DNA of 50,587 nucleotides from CAKSHC01 sp045594545 (GCA_045594545.1 JAZNYQ010000073.1:1-50587); one strand, 5' to 3'. Shown: positions 15,028 to 24,419, counted from the first letter of the stretch. Made by a program: numbers and translations. The notes: generated by a model not told the origin, from the sequence alone.

Positions 15028-15837
15028 ATGGAACAAAAGAAACGCCCGATCGGCGTCTTTGATTCGGGGCTGGGCGGCTTGACTTGTATGCGGGAACTGA
15101 TGCGGGTTCTGCCGCATGAGGATATCCTCTATCTGGGGGATACCGGCCGTGTCCCCTACGGCACGCGCAGTAATGATACCATTATCAAGTACACTCTACA
15201 AGACATCGCATTTTTGACAAAATTTGATGTTAAATACATTGTCATTGCCTGCGGCACCGTTTCCTCGGTGGCCTTGGATCGCATTGATAAGACCGGTCTG
15301 TGCCCAATTGTAGGCGTAGTAGACAGTGCAGTAGACGCCGCTCTTGCCGCAACCAAGGCGGGACGCATCGGTGTGCTGGGCACACCGGCGACGATTGCCA
15401 GCGGTTCCTATGTTAAGAAACTCAAGGCGAAAGCGGATGTGGACGTCGTTTCGCACGCTTGTCCGCTCTTTGTTCCCTTGGTGGAAAACGGATATACACA
15501 AAGAGACAATCCGATTTTGCGTTTAGTAGCGCAGGAATATTTGACGCCGCTTTTGGAGGCACAGGTGGACACCATTATTCTGGGTTGCACTCACTATCCC
15601 CTGCTGCGGGAGGCAATTGCCGATCTGTGTCCCGATATTACGTTGATTGACGTGGGGCAGCAGGCGGCCCTTCACGTTTCCCGTTCACTGACCGAGTCGG
15701 GGTTAGCCGCTACGCAGGGCGAGGGACAATATCGGTTTTTTGTGACCGATACGACCGAGAATTTTGCCCACTACGGTTCCCTATTCCTAAATCAGCCCAT
15801 CTGCGGGCAGGTGGAAAGGGTGGAACTGGGCGGATGA
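15028..15837 (+). CDS. murI: Glutamate racemase
   Basis: A 269-aa racemase that makes D-glutamate for peptidoglycan. Motifs: GVFDSGLGGLTCMRELMRVLP at the N-terminus, first catalytic Cys in IACGTVSSVAL, second in LGCTHYPLL. The first loop is ACGT rather than the usual ACNT, which I regard as a variant within clostridial MurI, not a loss, since the Cys stays. ATG 15028 has GGAGG 6 nt upstream, and the preceding in-frame ATG lies inside ddl. It overlaps the DUF1934 gene by ATGA, so translation is coupled. Confidence 0.95.
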   Translation: MEQKKRPIGVFDSGLGGLTCMRELMRVLPHEDILYLGDTGRVPYGTRSNDTIIKYTLQDIAFLTKFDVKYIVIACGTVSSVALDRIDKTGLCPIVGVVDSAVDAALAATKAGRIGVLGTPATIASGSYVKKLKAKADVDVVSHACPLFVPLVENGYTQRDNPILRLVAQEYLTPLLEAQVDTIILGCTHYPLLREAIADLCPDITLIDVGQQAALHVSRSLTESGLAATQGEGQYRFFVTDTTENFAHYGSLFLNQPICGQVERVELGG

Positions 15838-16265
15838 ATGTATTAGTATCCATTGTCGGCACACAGAGTAACGGGCCGTCGCAGGACAGCGTAGAAATGC
15901 TGACTGAGGCGGAGATGGAACAACTGGATGAAATTACCGACATCCGTTACAAGGAGCCGGATGAGAATGGATTTGAGGAATGTCACACCCATATCCGTGT
16001 CATCGGGAATACTTGTGTTACCATTACCCGAAGCGGCCGATATGCTTCGCAACTGATTTTAGAAAAGGGACAGCGGCATCTTAACCATTACGATATGGGC
16101 TTTGGTCAGTTGGTGATGGGAGTCAGCACGTCCCGTATTGAGAACACGCTCCGTTTGGATGGTGGGGCGTTGACGGTGAATTACACACTGGAAATGAACC
16201 ATTCCCTGATCAGCAACAATCGCTTTGTGTTAAAAATTGTGGAGGTCAAACATGATAACCAATAA
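15834..16265 (+). CDS. DUF1934 beta-barrel protein (YwiB-like)
   Basis: A 143-aa protein of the DUF1934/YwiB family: MNVLVSIVGTQ at the start, the middle IRYKEPDENG, and the end NYTLEMNHSLISNNRFVLKIVE. The fold is a small beta-barrel; no biochemical function is established to my knowledge. It sits directly before argS, as YwiB does in Bacillus, and overlaps argS by 14 nt, so coupled translation is likely. Confidence 0.85.
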   Translation: MNVLVSIVGTQSNGPSQDSVEMLTEAEMEQLDEITDIRYKEPDENGFEECHTHIRVIGNTCVTITRSGRYASQLILEKGQRHLNHYDMGFGQLVMGVSTSRIENTLRLDGGALTVNYTLEMNHSLISNNRFVLKIVEVKHDNQ

Positions 16266-17946
16266 CCCGAAAAAATATATTACCGACGCCTTGCGCGAAT
16301 GTATCGTTAAGGCAACCCTCTCGGCCATGGCCGACGGGGCATTGCCGGAGTGCGATTTGCCGTCCTTTTCGATCGAGACCCCGAAAGATACCTCGCACGG
16401 GGATCTGTCGGCGAACATTGCCATGGTAGGCGCACGCAGTTTCCGTGTAGCGCCGCGTGTAGCGGCATCCGCGATTGCCCAGCGCCTTTCCTTTGACGGC
16501 ACGCCCTTTGCCCGCTGCGAAATTGCAGGACCCGGCTTTATGAATTTCTTCCTGTCGGATGAACTGACGGGGATTACGCTGGAGAGCATCCTCTCACTGG
16601 GCAAGGATTACGGCAAGACCGAGGCAGAAAACCCACAGAAGGTGATGGTAGAATTTGTTTCGGCCAACCCAACGGGGCCGATGCATATCGGTAACGCGCG
16701 CGGCGGTGTCATTGGTGACTGTTTGGCGGCTTGCCTGAGTGCCTCGGGACATGATGTGACACGTGAGTTTTATGTAAATGATGCAGGCAATCAGGTCGAA
16801 CGTTTTGCGCTGAGCATTACGGCTCGCTATCTGGAGGTTTGCGGACATGCTGATAGTCAGGTGCCGGAGGATGGGTATCATGGCGAAGACGTACTGATCC
16901 TCGCCCGTGAATTCCACAAAGAATATGGCGAAAAATATGGCGATACGGTTACCGATGAGCTGAAGAATGAACTGACCAAGTTTGGTCTGGCCCGCAATAT
17001 TGCCGCGATGCAGAAGCATTTAGGGCGGTTCGGCGTCAACTATGATGTATGGTTCTTGGAAAGCGGATTGCACGCCGGTACCGAACTTGCCGAAACAATG
17101 GATATTCTCAAATCCTCGGGCTATACCTATGAAAACGAGGGCGCGTTATGGCTTCGTACGACCGATTTCGGTTGCGAAAAGGATGATGTTCTGGTGCGTT
17201 CCAATGGCTTCTACACTTATTTTGCCGTGGATATTGCCTATCACCGCAATAAGTTTTTGGTTCGTGGATTTGACAAGGTGATCAATGTTTGGGGCGCCGA
17301 TCATCATGGGCACGTGGCTCGGCTGAAAGGTGCACTTAAGGCGCTGGGAATTGAACCGGAGCGTCTGCACGTAGTCCTGATGCAGATGGTACGCTTAATG
17401 CGTGACGGCGAACAGGTGAAAGTATCCAAGCGTTCGGGCAAGAGCATTACCTTGATCGATCTGTTGGATGAAATGCCGCTGGATTCGGCTCGGTTCTTCT
17501 TCAATCTGCGTTCGCCCGACAGTCATTTTGATGTAGATCTGGATCTGGCCATCAGCAACACTTCGCAAAATCCTGTATACTATGTGCAGTATGCGCACGC
17601 GCGTATTTGCAGTATGCTGGCCAAGATGGAGGCTGACGGTATTGATATAGATGTTACCGACGCCGATCATCATTTGCTGACCGAGCCCAGCGAGCGGCTT
17701 TTGATCGCCATGCTGGCGGAGTTCCCTGAAGTGGTCAGCAACGTAGGACTTCTGTATGACCCCTCCCTGCTCACCCGCTACAGCATTGATCTGGCAACGG
17801 CATTTCATAAGTTCTATACCGATTGCCGGTGTCATGATGCGCAGGAAGATATCCGCAAAGTGCGTATTGCTCTTTTGCTTGCCACCAAGCAAACACTGGC
17901 TAATGCCTGCGCCATGCTGGGTATTGATGCTCCCGAAAAAATGTAA
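16252..17946 (+). CDS. argS: Arginyl-tRNA synthetase
   Basis: A 564-aa class I synthetase that charges tRNA-Arg. The N-terminal Add-1 domain (Arg_S-type) precedes ANPTGPMHIGNARGG, the HIGH signature; KVSKRSGK is the KMSKS equivalent. The C-terminal anticodon-binding domain ends with the typical LLLATKQTLANACAMLGIDAPEKM. Start ATG 16252 (MITNNPKKYITDALREC) has GGAGGT 6 nt upstream. It overlaps DUF1934. No T-box or other tRNA-sensing leader is visible, and expression appears to come from the ddl promoter. Confidence 0.97.
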   Translation: MITNNPKKYITDALRECIVKATLSAMADGALPECDLPSFSIETPKDTSHGDLSANIAMVGARSFRVAPRVAASAIAQRLSFDGTPFARCEIAGPGFMNFFLSDELTGITLESILSLGKDYGKTEAENPQKVMVEFVSANPTGPMHIGNARGGVIGDCLAACLSASGHDVTREFYVNDAGNQVERFALSITARYLEVCGHADSQVPEDGYHGEDVLILAREFHKEYGEKYGDTVTDELKNELTKFGLARNIAAMQKHLGRFGVNYDVWFLESGLHAGTELAETMDILKSSGYTYENEGALWLRTTDFGCEKDDVLVRSNGFYTYFAVDIAYHRNKFLVRGFDKVINVWGADHHGHVARLKGALKALGIEPERLHVVLMQMVRLMRDGEQVKVSKRSGKSITLIDLLDEMPLDSARFFFNLRSPDSHFDVDLDLAISNTSQNPVYYVQYAHARICSMLAKMEADGIDIDVTDADHHLLTEPSERLLIAMLAEFPEVVSNVGLLYDPSLLTRYSIDLATAFHKFYTDCRCHDAQEDIRKVRIALLLATKQTLANACAMLGIDAPEKM

Positions 17947-17949
17947 AAG

Positions 17950-17979
17950 ATATCCCGGCAAATTCTGCCGGGATATTTT
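17950..17979 (+). terminator. Terminator after argS
   Basis: An 11-bp stem, ATATCCCGGCA / TGCCGGGATAT, loop AATTC, then TTTT. The metallophosphoesterase SD starts only about 4 nt later, so that gene depends on read-through or a promoter I did not find. Confidence 0.85.
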
Positions 17980-17993
17980 GCAAAGGAGATACT

Positions 17994-18836
17994 ATGAAAC
18001 GAAAACGATGGCTATGGCTTGTGGTGGCGATCGTTATCTTGTTGGCGACGGGCGGATGGATCCTTTGGGAAAATCAATCTCCTATGCTGACAAAAACAAC
18101 GGTTGTCTGTGCTGACACACCAGAAGAACTGGTTGGACTACGCATCGCCCATATTTCTGACTTTCACAATACGAAATATCCGGATGACGGGCAATCCATG
18201 ATCGAAAGCATCAAGCAAGAACAGCCTCATCTGATAGCGATTACCGGTGATCTGATCGACTCCTACGCCACGGATTGTGAAAGGTCTCTAAACTTTACAC
18301 AAAGGCTTGTTGAGATTGCACCTGTCTATTATGTAACCGGCAACCACGAGGGGCGTCTGGATGACATCTATCCCGATTTTGAGGCCAAACTCACCAAACA
18401 AGGGGTGCACGTTCTGCGGAACCGACAGGAATTGATTGAATACAACGGCTATTCCTTCCGTATCGTCGGCATCGATGATCCACGATTTGCCAGTGAGAAA
18501 TCGGCAGAAGAAGAAGCTTTACTCCTTCACTACATTTCCCAATTTGAAGTAGAAACGGCCCCCTTTACACTCATGCTTGCCCATCGTCCGGAGGGCTTTG
18601 ATGCATACTGTGACGCCAAGATAGACTTAGTATTGACCGGACACAATCACGGCGGTATCGTTCGCATTCCTTTTCTGGGCGGGCTTTATGCAGAGGGAGA
18701 ACTGTTTCCCGAACACGACAGCGGACTTTTCAATGAGGATCAAACGGTTATGTTTGTCCATCGAGGAAGCGGGAATAATTCAGTAACCTTTCGAGTCAAT
18801 AATCGTCCCGAGGTCGTTATTCTTACGTTGGCATAA
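17994..18836 (+). CDS. Membrane-anchored calcineurin-like metallophosphoesterase
   Basis: A 280-aa phosphoesterase of the YkuE/YaeI-like group. An N-terminal anchor (KRKRWLWLVVAIVILLATGGWILW) puts the enzyme on the outer face of the membrane. Catalytic motifs are complete: ISDFHN (DxH), TGDLID (GDxxD), TGNHEG (GNHE), LAHRPE and TGHNHGG (GHxH). Members can act on phospholipids or UDP-sugars; the substrate here is unknown. AAAGGAG lies 6 nt before ATG 17994. It is separated from argS only by a terminator. Confidence 0.92.
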   Translation: MKRKRWLWLVVAIVILLATGGWILWENQSPMLTKTTVVCADTPEELVGLRIAHISDFHNTKYPDDGQSMIESIKQEQPHLIAITGDLIDSYATDCERSLNFTQRLVEIAPVYYVTGNHEGRLDDIYPDFEAKLTKQGVHVLRNRQELIEYNGYSFRIVGIDDPRFASEKSAEEEALLLHYISQFEVETAPFTLMLAHRPEGFDAYCDAKIDLVLTGHNHGGIVRIPFLGGLYAEGELFPEHDSGLFNEDQTVMFVHRGSGNNSVTFRVNNRPEVVILTLA

Positions 18837-18837
18837 A

Positions 18838-18872
18838 AAGATCCCGATCGTTTGATCGGGATCTTAATTTTT
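18838..18872. terminator. Bidirectional terminator between convergent genes
   Basis: A 12-bp stem, AAGATCCCGATC / GATCGGGATCTT (18838-18849, 18854-18865), with TTAATTTTTT on the plus side and an A-rich tract serving the minus-strand permease. Confidence 0.85.
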
Positions 18873-18875
18873 TAC

Positions 18876-19943
18876 TTACGCCTCAACAGCGACTTCGTCT
18901 TCTTCCACAACAGTAGCTTCTGCCTTGATCTTCTGTCTGGACTTAATCATATCCAGCGAAGCGGCCAGCATCAGGAACAGACCGGTAGCCGTTGCAGCCA
19001 ACTGAGTAGGAATACCCATCATAACGATGGCATTCTCAAGGAACATCATGGTAAGCATACCCATAGCGATACACAAACCGGATCCGCGTCCACCGCTCAA
19101 GGAAACACCACCGATGGCACAGGCGGCCATACAGTTAGATTCCCAACCGGTACCGGTATTCGGCTGTGCATAGTCCATACGGATGGCCAGCAACAAACCG
19201 GCGACGGCAACAATGGTACCCGATGTCAAATAGGCAAACTTCTTAATCGATTTTACATTGATACCGGACAGGGACGCTACCTCGGCGTTATCGCCGACAG
19301 CCTTGATCTTACGGCCAAACGTGGTCTTTGCCAACATGATGGAAACAACCACATACAGCAAAACAGCGATGAAGAACGGGAGGAACAATCCGCCGATTTC
19401 GGTATGACCAAACCAATACAGTTCTTTACCGAGATCCTTATAGGGGTAACCACCGCTGAGCAGGTAACGGCTGGCGCCGAAGATCTGCCCCAAGCCCATG
19501 GTAACGATGAAGGACGGCAAGCTAAGATCCAGAATGAAATAGCTCTTAACAAAACCGAGCAGGAAACCGGTCATTACACCGGCAATGACACCAACCCACC
19601 AAGGGGCACCCAGATTCTTGATCACGAAACCGAGTACCATGCATGCCATACCGGCGGTAGTACCAACCGACATATCGGCACTGTTGGTCAGAATAACCAG
19701 AGCGTTACCCAAACAACAAATTCCGATAAAAGGAACCAGATTCAGAATCGAACGGATGTTGTCCCACGAGAGGAATGCACCCATAGTGAAAGTACCGTTG
19801 GCCATAGTGGACTGAACCGTGGTAATCGCTTGAACAACTACAAGAAGGATAACCAGCGGAATCAAAGCTCCAAACTCTTCGGAAGACTTAAACCGTTTCC
19901 AAAGGGAGCCGAGAGTTGTTTTTTTCTTAATTGCACCTTGCAT
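18876..19943 (-). CDS. Sugar-type ABC transporter permease (second permease)
   Basis: A 355-aa inner-membrane permease of the BPD_transp_2 group (RbsC/MglC/XylH-like), with about 10 hydrophobic helices. Typical stretches are GICCLGNALVILTNSADMSVGTTAG near the N-terminus and ISLSGGRG-like VSLSGGRGSGLCIAMGMLTMMFLENAIVMMG near the C-terminus. It ends with an acidic tail (VVEEDEVAVEA). It is the third gene of an ATPase-permease-permease operon. AAAGGAGAC lies ahead of its ATG. Substrate unknown. Confidence 0.9.
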   Translation of the reverse strand: MQGAIKKKTTLGSLWKRFKSSEEFGALIPLVILLVVVQAITTVQSTMANGTFTMGAFLSWDNIRSILNLVPFIGICCLGNALVILTNSADMSVGTTAGMACMVLGFVIKNLGAPWWVGVIAGVMTGFLLGFVKSYFILDLSLPSFIVTMGLGQIFGASRYLLSGGYPYKDLGKELYWFGHTEIGGLFLPFFIAVLLYVVVSIMLAKTTFGRKIKAVGDNAEVASLSGINVKSIKKFAYLTSGTIVAVAGLLLAIRMDYAQPNTGTGWESNCMAACAIGGVSLSGGRGSGLCIAMGMLTMMFLENAIVMMGIPTQLAATATGLFLMLAASLDMIKSRQKIKAEATVVEEDEVAVEA

Positions 19944-19962
19944 TGTCTACGTCTCCTTTCCC

Positions 19963-21012
19963 TTAGATCAGGTCGATACGGGAGGCCATGTATCTTCTCT
20001 TATACACGTCAACCGTAAGAACGATCATGAGCATCGCACCAACCAGTGCCGTCTGCAAGTTCGGATCCCAACCGATAGAGGTCAGGGCGTTCTGGATCAG
20101 AGACATCAACAGGATGCCGAGGAACAAGCCTCCCATCGAACCGGTACTGCCGACAAAACCGATACCGCCGATGTAGCAAGCCGCGATCGAGCGGAAATTG
20201 GTAATACCGCTCATGGTAACGGTACGCTGACGGAAGCAGGACAGGATGGAAGCAATAAAGGAAAGCAAGGATACGAAGATCAAGCAGATCCATTTTACGC
20301 GTTTTACGTTAACGCCGGCCATGTAAGCCGAGTTGGCCGAAATACCGCTGGCCTGAATCATACGGCCATACTTGGTATAGCGCAAAATGATATGGGCAAT
20401 TATCAACATACCGACAAAGATCAGGAAGAGAATGGAGATACCCATGCCGCGGTTGGTGCCGCCGGAAAGCCATGTGAAGAAATCTCTGCCGATCTGGATC
20501 GCAGCAAAATCACCAATGTCTTCAGGAACAGGGGTGATCGGAACGCCCATACACAGATAGGTACCTAAGCCGGTACAAAGGGAAGCTGTTGCCAAAGTAG
20601 CAACCCACTTCATAACACCGACCTTGAGCATCAGGAAACCGTTGAGGTAGCCCATAGCACAAGCGAAGAAAGCGGCAACCAAAAGACCTACCCAAGACGG
20701 ATATGTATTCCAGATACACATAACACCGTAGATGATACAAGCAAAACCACCTACACCGGTGGTGGACAAGTCCATCTCACCCGACATGATGATCAACGCC
20801 TGACCAATCGACATGATGCCGACAAACGAACAGTTACGCAGAAGCATTAACAGGTTGGCACCGGTAAAAAATTTGGGATTAACCGAATAGGTAATAATCG
20901 AAATTATAAGGATAAACAGTACCGAAATGAATTCGGAAGACAAGAAGAACTTGACCAGTTTAACCTTATTACGCGCTTTGCGAAGATCTCTGGATTCCAT
21001 TGTGTTTTCCAT
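19963..21012 (-). CDS. Sugar-type ABC transporter permease (first permease)
   Basis: A 349-aa permease homologous in layout to the next gene, with NCSFVGIMSIGQALIIMSGEMDLSTTGVGGF and AACYIGGIGFVGSTGSMGGLFLGILLMSLIQNALTSIG as family landmarks and many hydrophobic helices. AGGAGG lies 7 nt before ATG 21012, and the ATPase stops 3 nt upstream of that ATG. Two different permeases suggest a heterodimeric channel. Confidence 0.9.
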   Translation of the reverse strand: MENTMESRDLRKARNKVKLVKFFLSSEFISVLFILIISIITYSVNPKFFTGANLLMLLRNCSFVGIMSIGQALIIMSGEMDLSTTGVGGFACIIYGVMCIWNTYPSWVGLLVAAFFACAMGYLNGFLMLKVGVMKWVATLATASLCTGLGTYLCMGVPITPVPEDIGDFAAIQIGRDFFTWLSGGTNRGMGISILFLIFVGMLIIAHIILRYTKYGRMIQASGISANSAYMAGVNVKRVKWICLIFVSLLSFIASILSCFRQRTVTMSGITNFRSIAACYIGGIGFVGSTGSMGGLFLGILLMSLIQNALTSIGWDPNLQTALVGAMLMIVLTVDVYKRRYMASRIDLI

Positions 21013-21015
21013 GAT

Positions 21016-22566
21016 TTACGCCTCCTTTGCCGAATTGCCGATCTTTTTGAAGGTCTTGGTAGCCAGACGCATGATCGAGACATTGTTCGCCTCTTCCTTG
21101 CTGAGTTCACCGGCAATACGACCTTCTGCCATAACGATGAAGCGATCGCACATGTTCAACAACTCCGGCAAATCCGAAGAGATCATAACAACGGCGATGC
21201 CTTGAGCAGCAAATTCGTTGATCAACTGATAGATCTCACTCTTCGCACCAACGTCGATACCCTTGGTAGGCTCGTCAAGAACCAGCACCTTAGGTTCCGC
21301 ATTCAGCGAACGGGCAATAACCACCTTCTGCTGGTTACCACCGGAGAGCGTATCCACCAAAACACCCATCTTAGGAGCCTTAACTCGCAGAGTTTCGAAG
21401 TAATACTTCATGCGCTTTGCCTCTGCCTTCTCCGAAACAAAGGGGCCTTTGCAGATGGCATCAAAATTCGTGATGGAAATATTCTTCATGATATTCCAAG
21501 AGAAGATCAAACCGTATTTCTTTCTATCCTCGGTAACCAGAGCCATACCTTTTTTCATGGCGTCGGTAGGTCCTTTGATCTTGACTTCTTTGCCGTTAAG
21601 GAATATCTTACCGGATTTCAGTTTATTTACACCGTAGATGGAAGTTAAAGTTTCCGAACGGCCTGCACCGACAAGTCCCGCAAAACCGAGAACCTCACCG
21701 GCATGAACCGTAAAGCTGACATCTTCAACCAAATTGCGATCGGCAATATAGGGATGATCCACGGTGATATTTTCAACACGCAGAACCTCTTCCCCAATCT
21801 CAACATTACGGGGCGGATACATGTTCGTGACCTCACGGCCGATCATGGCGGCAATGATCTGATCACGATCGTAATCCTTCTTTTCAAACTCGCCGACACG
21901 CTTACCGTCACGCAGAACGGCAACACGGTCGGTCAGTTCCATGATCTCGTCCATCTTATGGGTAACAAAGATGATGGCGGTTCCGTTATCGCGCAGGCGT
22001 CTGACCACGCGGAACAGGTTTTCAACGTCGCGGTTAGACAGCGAAGTCGTCGGCTCGTCAAGGATCAAGATCTTCGGATGCGAAGACAAAGCCTTAGCAA
22101 TCATCAGCATCTGCTGCTGACCGATACTCATCTTTCTGGTATCCATATCGATATCGATATCCAGCTGAAGATCGTCGATCAATTCCTGAGCGGCTCTACG
22201 CAATTTACTCTGATTGACCCATATCGTCTTTTTACCCAGTGTCAAGTCGCCCATGTAGATATTTTCGGCAACGCTTTCAAATTTGAAAACCGAAACCTCC
22301 TGCGCAACGAAACCGATACCCAGCTTAACGGCATCAATCGGGCTCGCAGGTCGGACAACCTCACCGTCAATCTTAATTTCTCCCTGATAGGAGCCGGCCG
22401 GATAGATGCCGTTGATGATCTTGAGCAGTGTCGATTTACCGGCACCGTTCTCACCGATCAAGCCAAGGATCTCACCGGGTTTTACATTAAGATTAACATT
22501 GTCATTAGCCACAACACCGGGGAAAACTTTCGTAATGTTGTTGACCTCGAGTACGTACTCTCCCAT
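21016..22566 (-). CDS. Sugar-type ABC transporter ATPase, double domain (MglA/XylG-like)
   Basis: A 516-aa protein with two ABC domains in tandem. The first has Walker A GENGAGKST (residues about 37-45), signature MSIGQQQM and Walker B ILILDEPTTSL. The second has a degenerate Walker A (GLVGAGRSE), signature LSGGNQQKV and Walker B VLVLDEPTKGID, as usual for carbohydrate importers of this class. It drives import through the two permeases that follow. Its ATG is preceded by an AAGGAAG SD with a rather long spacer. A consensus promoter lies 170 nt upstream. No periplasmic binding-protein gene is in the window. Confidence 0.93.
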   Translation of the reverse strand: MGEYVLEVNNITKVFPGVVANDNVNLNVKPGEILGLIGENGAGKSTLLKIINGIYPAGSYQGEIKIDGEVVRPASPIDAVKLGIGFVAQEVSVFKFESVAENIYMGDLTLGKKTIWVNQSKLRRAAQELIDDLQLDIDIDMDTRKMSIGQQQMLMIAKALSSHPKILILDEPTTSLSNRDVENLFRVVRRLRDNGTAIIFVTHKMDEIMELTDRVAVLRDGKRVGEFEKKDYDRDQIIAAMIGREVTNMYPPRNVEIGEEVLRVENITVDHPYIADRNLVEDVSFTVHAGEVLGFAGLVGAGRSETLTSIYGVNKLKSGKIFLNGKEVKIKGPTDAMKKGMALVTEDRKKYGLIFSWNIMKNISITNFDAICKGPFVSEKAEAKRMKYYFETLRVKAPKMGVLVDTLSGGNQQKVVIARSLNAEPKVLVLDEPTKGIDVGAKSEIYQLINEFAAQGIAVVMISSDLPELLNMCDRFIVMAEGRIAGELSKEEANNVSIMRLATKTFKKIGNSAKEA

Positions 22567-22624
22567 AATGTAAAATCACTTCCTTCTTAAAGTGTATATG
22601 ATTCAAAACAATAGCAGCCCCTTT

Positions 22625-22729
22625 TCAAAAAGCACAAGAGAACAGAAAAAAGGCGAAATCCGTCAACCTTTTCTCTATCCACTTCTCTTTCTGATCCATG
22701 GCCGTCATAAAAGGGCGCACTGCCACCAT
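22625..22729 (-). CDS. Possible 34-codon upstream ORF in the ABC leader
   Basis: In the leader between the predicted start (about 22735) and the ABC ATPase ORF, an ATG only 6 nt from the expected 5' end opens a 34-aa frame (MVAVRPFMTAMDQ...FFLFSCAF) that ends 59 nt before the ATPase start. It has no good SD and could be chance. The downstream part of the leader can form an imperfect AGAAAAGG/CCTTTT hairpin. Low confidence that it is translated. Confidence 0.25.
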   Translation of the reverse strand: MVAVRPFMTAMDQKEKWIEKRLTDFAFFLFSCAF

Positions 22730-22741
22730 TTCTTCCCTATA

Positions 22742-22770
22742 ATTATAAACTGAAAACCCATCATTGTCAA
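22742..22770 (-). promoter_or_regulatory. Consensus sigma-A promoter of the ABC transporter operon
   Basis: Minus strand TTGACA (22765-22770), 17-nt spacer, TATAAT (22742-22747): a perfect match to consensus. Expected start near 22735, leader about 170 nt. The AT-rich 22771-22993 stretch upstream holds no gene or clear repeat that I can see. Confidence 0.88.
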
Positions 22771-22993
22771 CCGATAGAATTCTTTTTGTGAGAATTGCAC
22801 AAATGCCATTTGGAATTCATCGACAGAAATTTTCAAATTTTGCTATCTATAAAAATTAGTTACAAAATTGTGACAATTTTACTGGTTTGACAGGGTTTTA
22901 CACAGGCAAAATGTAACACTTTGTACATAAAATGGCATGTTTTGACTAAAATGATTACCATTTCATGAATGAAGAGTCATCCGTAAATTTGCA

Positions 22994-23024
22994 CAAAAAA
23001 ACAGCCGAGGAAACCTCGGCTGTT
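22994..23024 (-). terminator. Terminator of gdhA
   Basis: The 11-bp stem AACAGCCGAGG / CCTCGGCTGTT with loop AAA is followed on the minus strand by TTTTTTT. It lies 8 nt past the stop codon. Confidence 0.92.
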
Positions 23025-23032
23025 CATTTTTC

Positions 23033-24388
23033 TTAATAAGCAACGCCTTGAGCGAGCATAGCTTCGGCAACTTTCACAAAACCGGCAATATTGGCACCGG
23101 CAACCAGGTCGCCTTCCATGCCGTATTTCTTAGCGGCATCATAGGAAGCCTTGTAAATGCTGCTCATGATCTGATGCAGTTTGGCATCGACTTCTTCGGT
23201 AGTCCAACTGTAGCGCATCGAGTTCTGGGACATTTCCAGACCGGAAACAGCAACACCGCCGGCGTTAACCGCCTTAGAAGGAGCCACAACGACACCGTTC
23301 TGCTTCAGATAGGCAATCGCCTCATTGGTGGTGGGCATGTTGGAAACTTCTACATAATATTTCACGCCGTTAGCAACGATCTTCTCCGCCTCAGCCATGC
23401 CAACTTCGTTCTGAGTAGCGCAAGGCATGATAACATCCGCCTTCACGCCCCAAGGTTTCTGACCGGCATAGAAAGGCACGCCGAATTTATCCGCATAATC
23501 CTGAACCTTGTCACGGCAGGATGCACGCATTTCCAGCATGAAGTTGATCTTCTCTTCCGTATTGATACCGTCTTCATCATAGACATAACCATCAGGGCCG
23601 GAGATGGTGACAACCTTGCCGCCCAGCTCGGTCAACTTCTTAACGGTACCCCAAGCCACGTTACCGAAACCGGAAACAGCAAAGGTCTTACCCTTGATCT
23701 CTTCACCAAAAGACTTGAGCATCTCAACCGTATAGTAAACAGCACCGAAACCGGTAGCTTCGGGGCGGATCAGCGAACCGCCAAAGGACAATCCCTTACC
23801 GGTCAACACGCCCTCAAAAGCATTCTGCAGACGCTTATACTGACCAAACAGATAGCCAACCTCACGAGCGCCTACGCCGATGTCGCCGGCAGGCACGTCG
23901 GTGTTGGGGCCGATATGCTTATGCAACTCGGTCATAAAGCTCTGGCAGAAACGCATGACTTCTGCATCCGATTTGCCCTTCGGATCAAAGTCGGAACCAC
24001 CCTTGGCACCACCCATAGGGAGAGTGGTGAGGGAGGTCTTGAAGGTCTGCTCAAAGCCGAGGAATTTCATAATAGAGAGGTTAACCGAAGGATGGAAGCG
24101 CAAACCGCCCTTGTAAGGACCGATGGCCGAGTTAAACTGCACACGGTAGCCTCTGTTGACCTGCACATTGCCGTTATCATCCATCCACGAAACACGGAAG
24201 GTAATGATGCGCTCAGGCTCCACCATACGCTCAACGATGCCGGCCTTCACGATGTCGGGGCGCTGCTCAATGACAGGCTCCAGAGATTCCAACACTTCCT
24301 TAACGGTCTGGTGGAATTCAGGCTGATCGGGGTCACGCTTGACCACATTTTCGTATACCTGCTTCAGGTATTCGGTTTTAAAAGACAT
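23033..24388 (-). CDS. gdhA: NADP-type glutamate dehydrogenase
   Basis: A 451-aa hexameric-type glutamate dehydrogenase that fixes ammonium onto 2-oxoglutarate. The substrate site PYKGGLRFHPSVNLSIMKFLGFEQTFKTSLT and catalytic Lys in PMGGAKGGSDFDPKGK are intact; PAGDIGVGAREVGYLFGQYKR and the nucleotide-binding SGFGNVAWGTVKKL follow. NADP preference is inferred from the overall type. The start is ATG 24388 (MSFKTEYLKQVYENV), 7 nt after GAGGTG; another ATG 2 codons upstream is too close to the SD. Own promoter and terminator make it monocistronic. Confidence 0.97.
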   Translation of the reverse strand: MSFKTEYLKQVYENVVKRDPDQPEFHQTVKEVLESLEPVIEQRPDIVKAGIVERMVEPERIITFRVSWMDDNGNVQVNRGYRVQFNSAIGPYKGGLRFHPSVNLSIMKFLGFEQTFKTSLTTLPMGGAKGGSDFDPKGKSDAEVMRFCQSFMTELHKHIGPNTDVPAGDIGVGAREVGYLFGQYKRLQNAFEGVLTGKGLSFGGSLIRPEATGFGAVYYTVEMLKSFGEEIKGKTFAVSGFGNVAWGTVKKLTELGGKVVTISGPDGYVYDEDGINTEEKINFMLEMRASCRDKVQDYADKFGVPFYAGQKPWGVKADVIMPCATQNEVGMAEAEKIVANGVKYYVEVSNMPTTNEAIAYLKQNGVVVAPSKAVNAGGVAVSGLEMSQNSMRYSWTTEEVDAKLHQIMSSIYKASYDAAKKYGMEGDLVAGANIAGFVKVAEAMLAQGVAY

Positions 24389-24419
24389 TTTCATACACCT
24401 CGCAAAAAAATATGCTACC

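Noticed and set aside
18852..20018. 388-aa plus-strand ORF opposite the ABC permease
   Set aside because: Antisense shadow with Gln/His/Asn-rich composition and no motif.
22880..22925. Plus-strand TTGACA in the ABC/gdhA gap
   Set aside because: The hexamer 17 nt downstream is AATGTA, and no plus-strand gene follows.
22861..22940. WalR-like TGTCAC-N5-TGTAAC and TGTAAC-N4-TGTACA in the ABC/gdhA gap
   Set aside because: One half-site breaks the consensus in the first and the spacing is wrong in the second.
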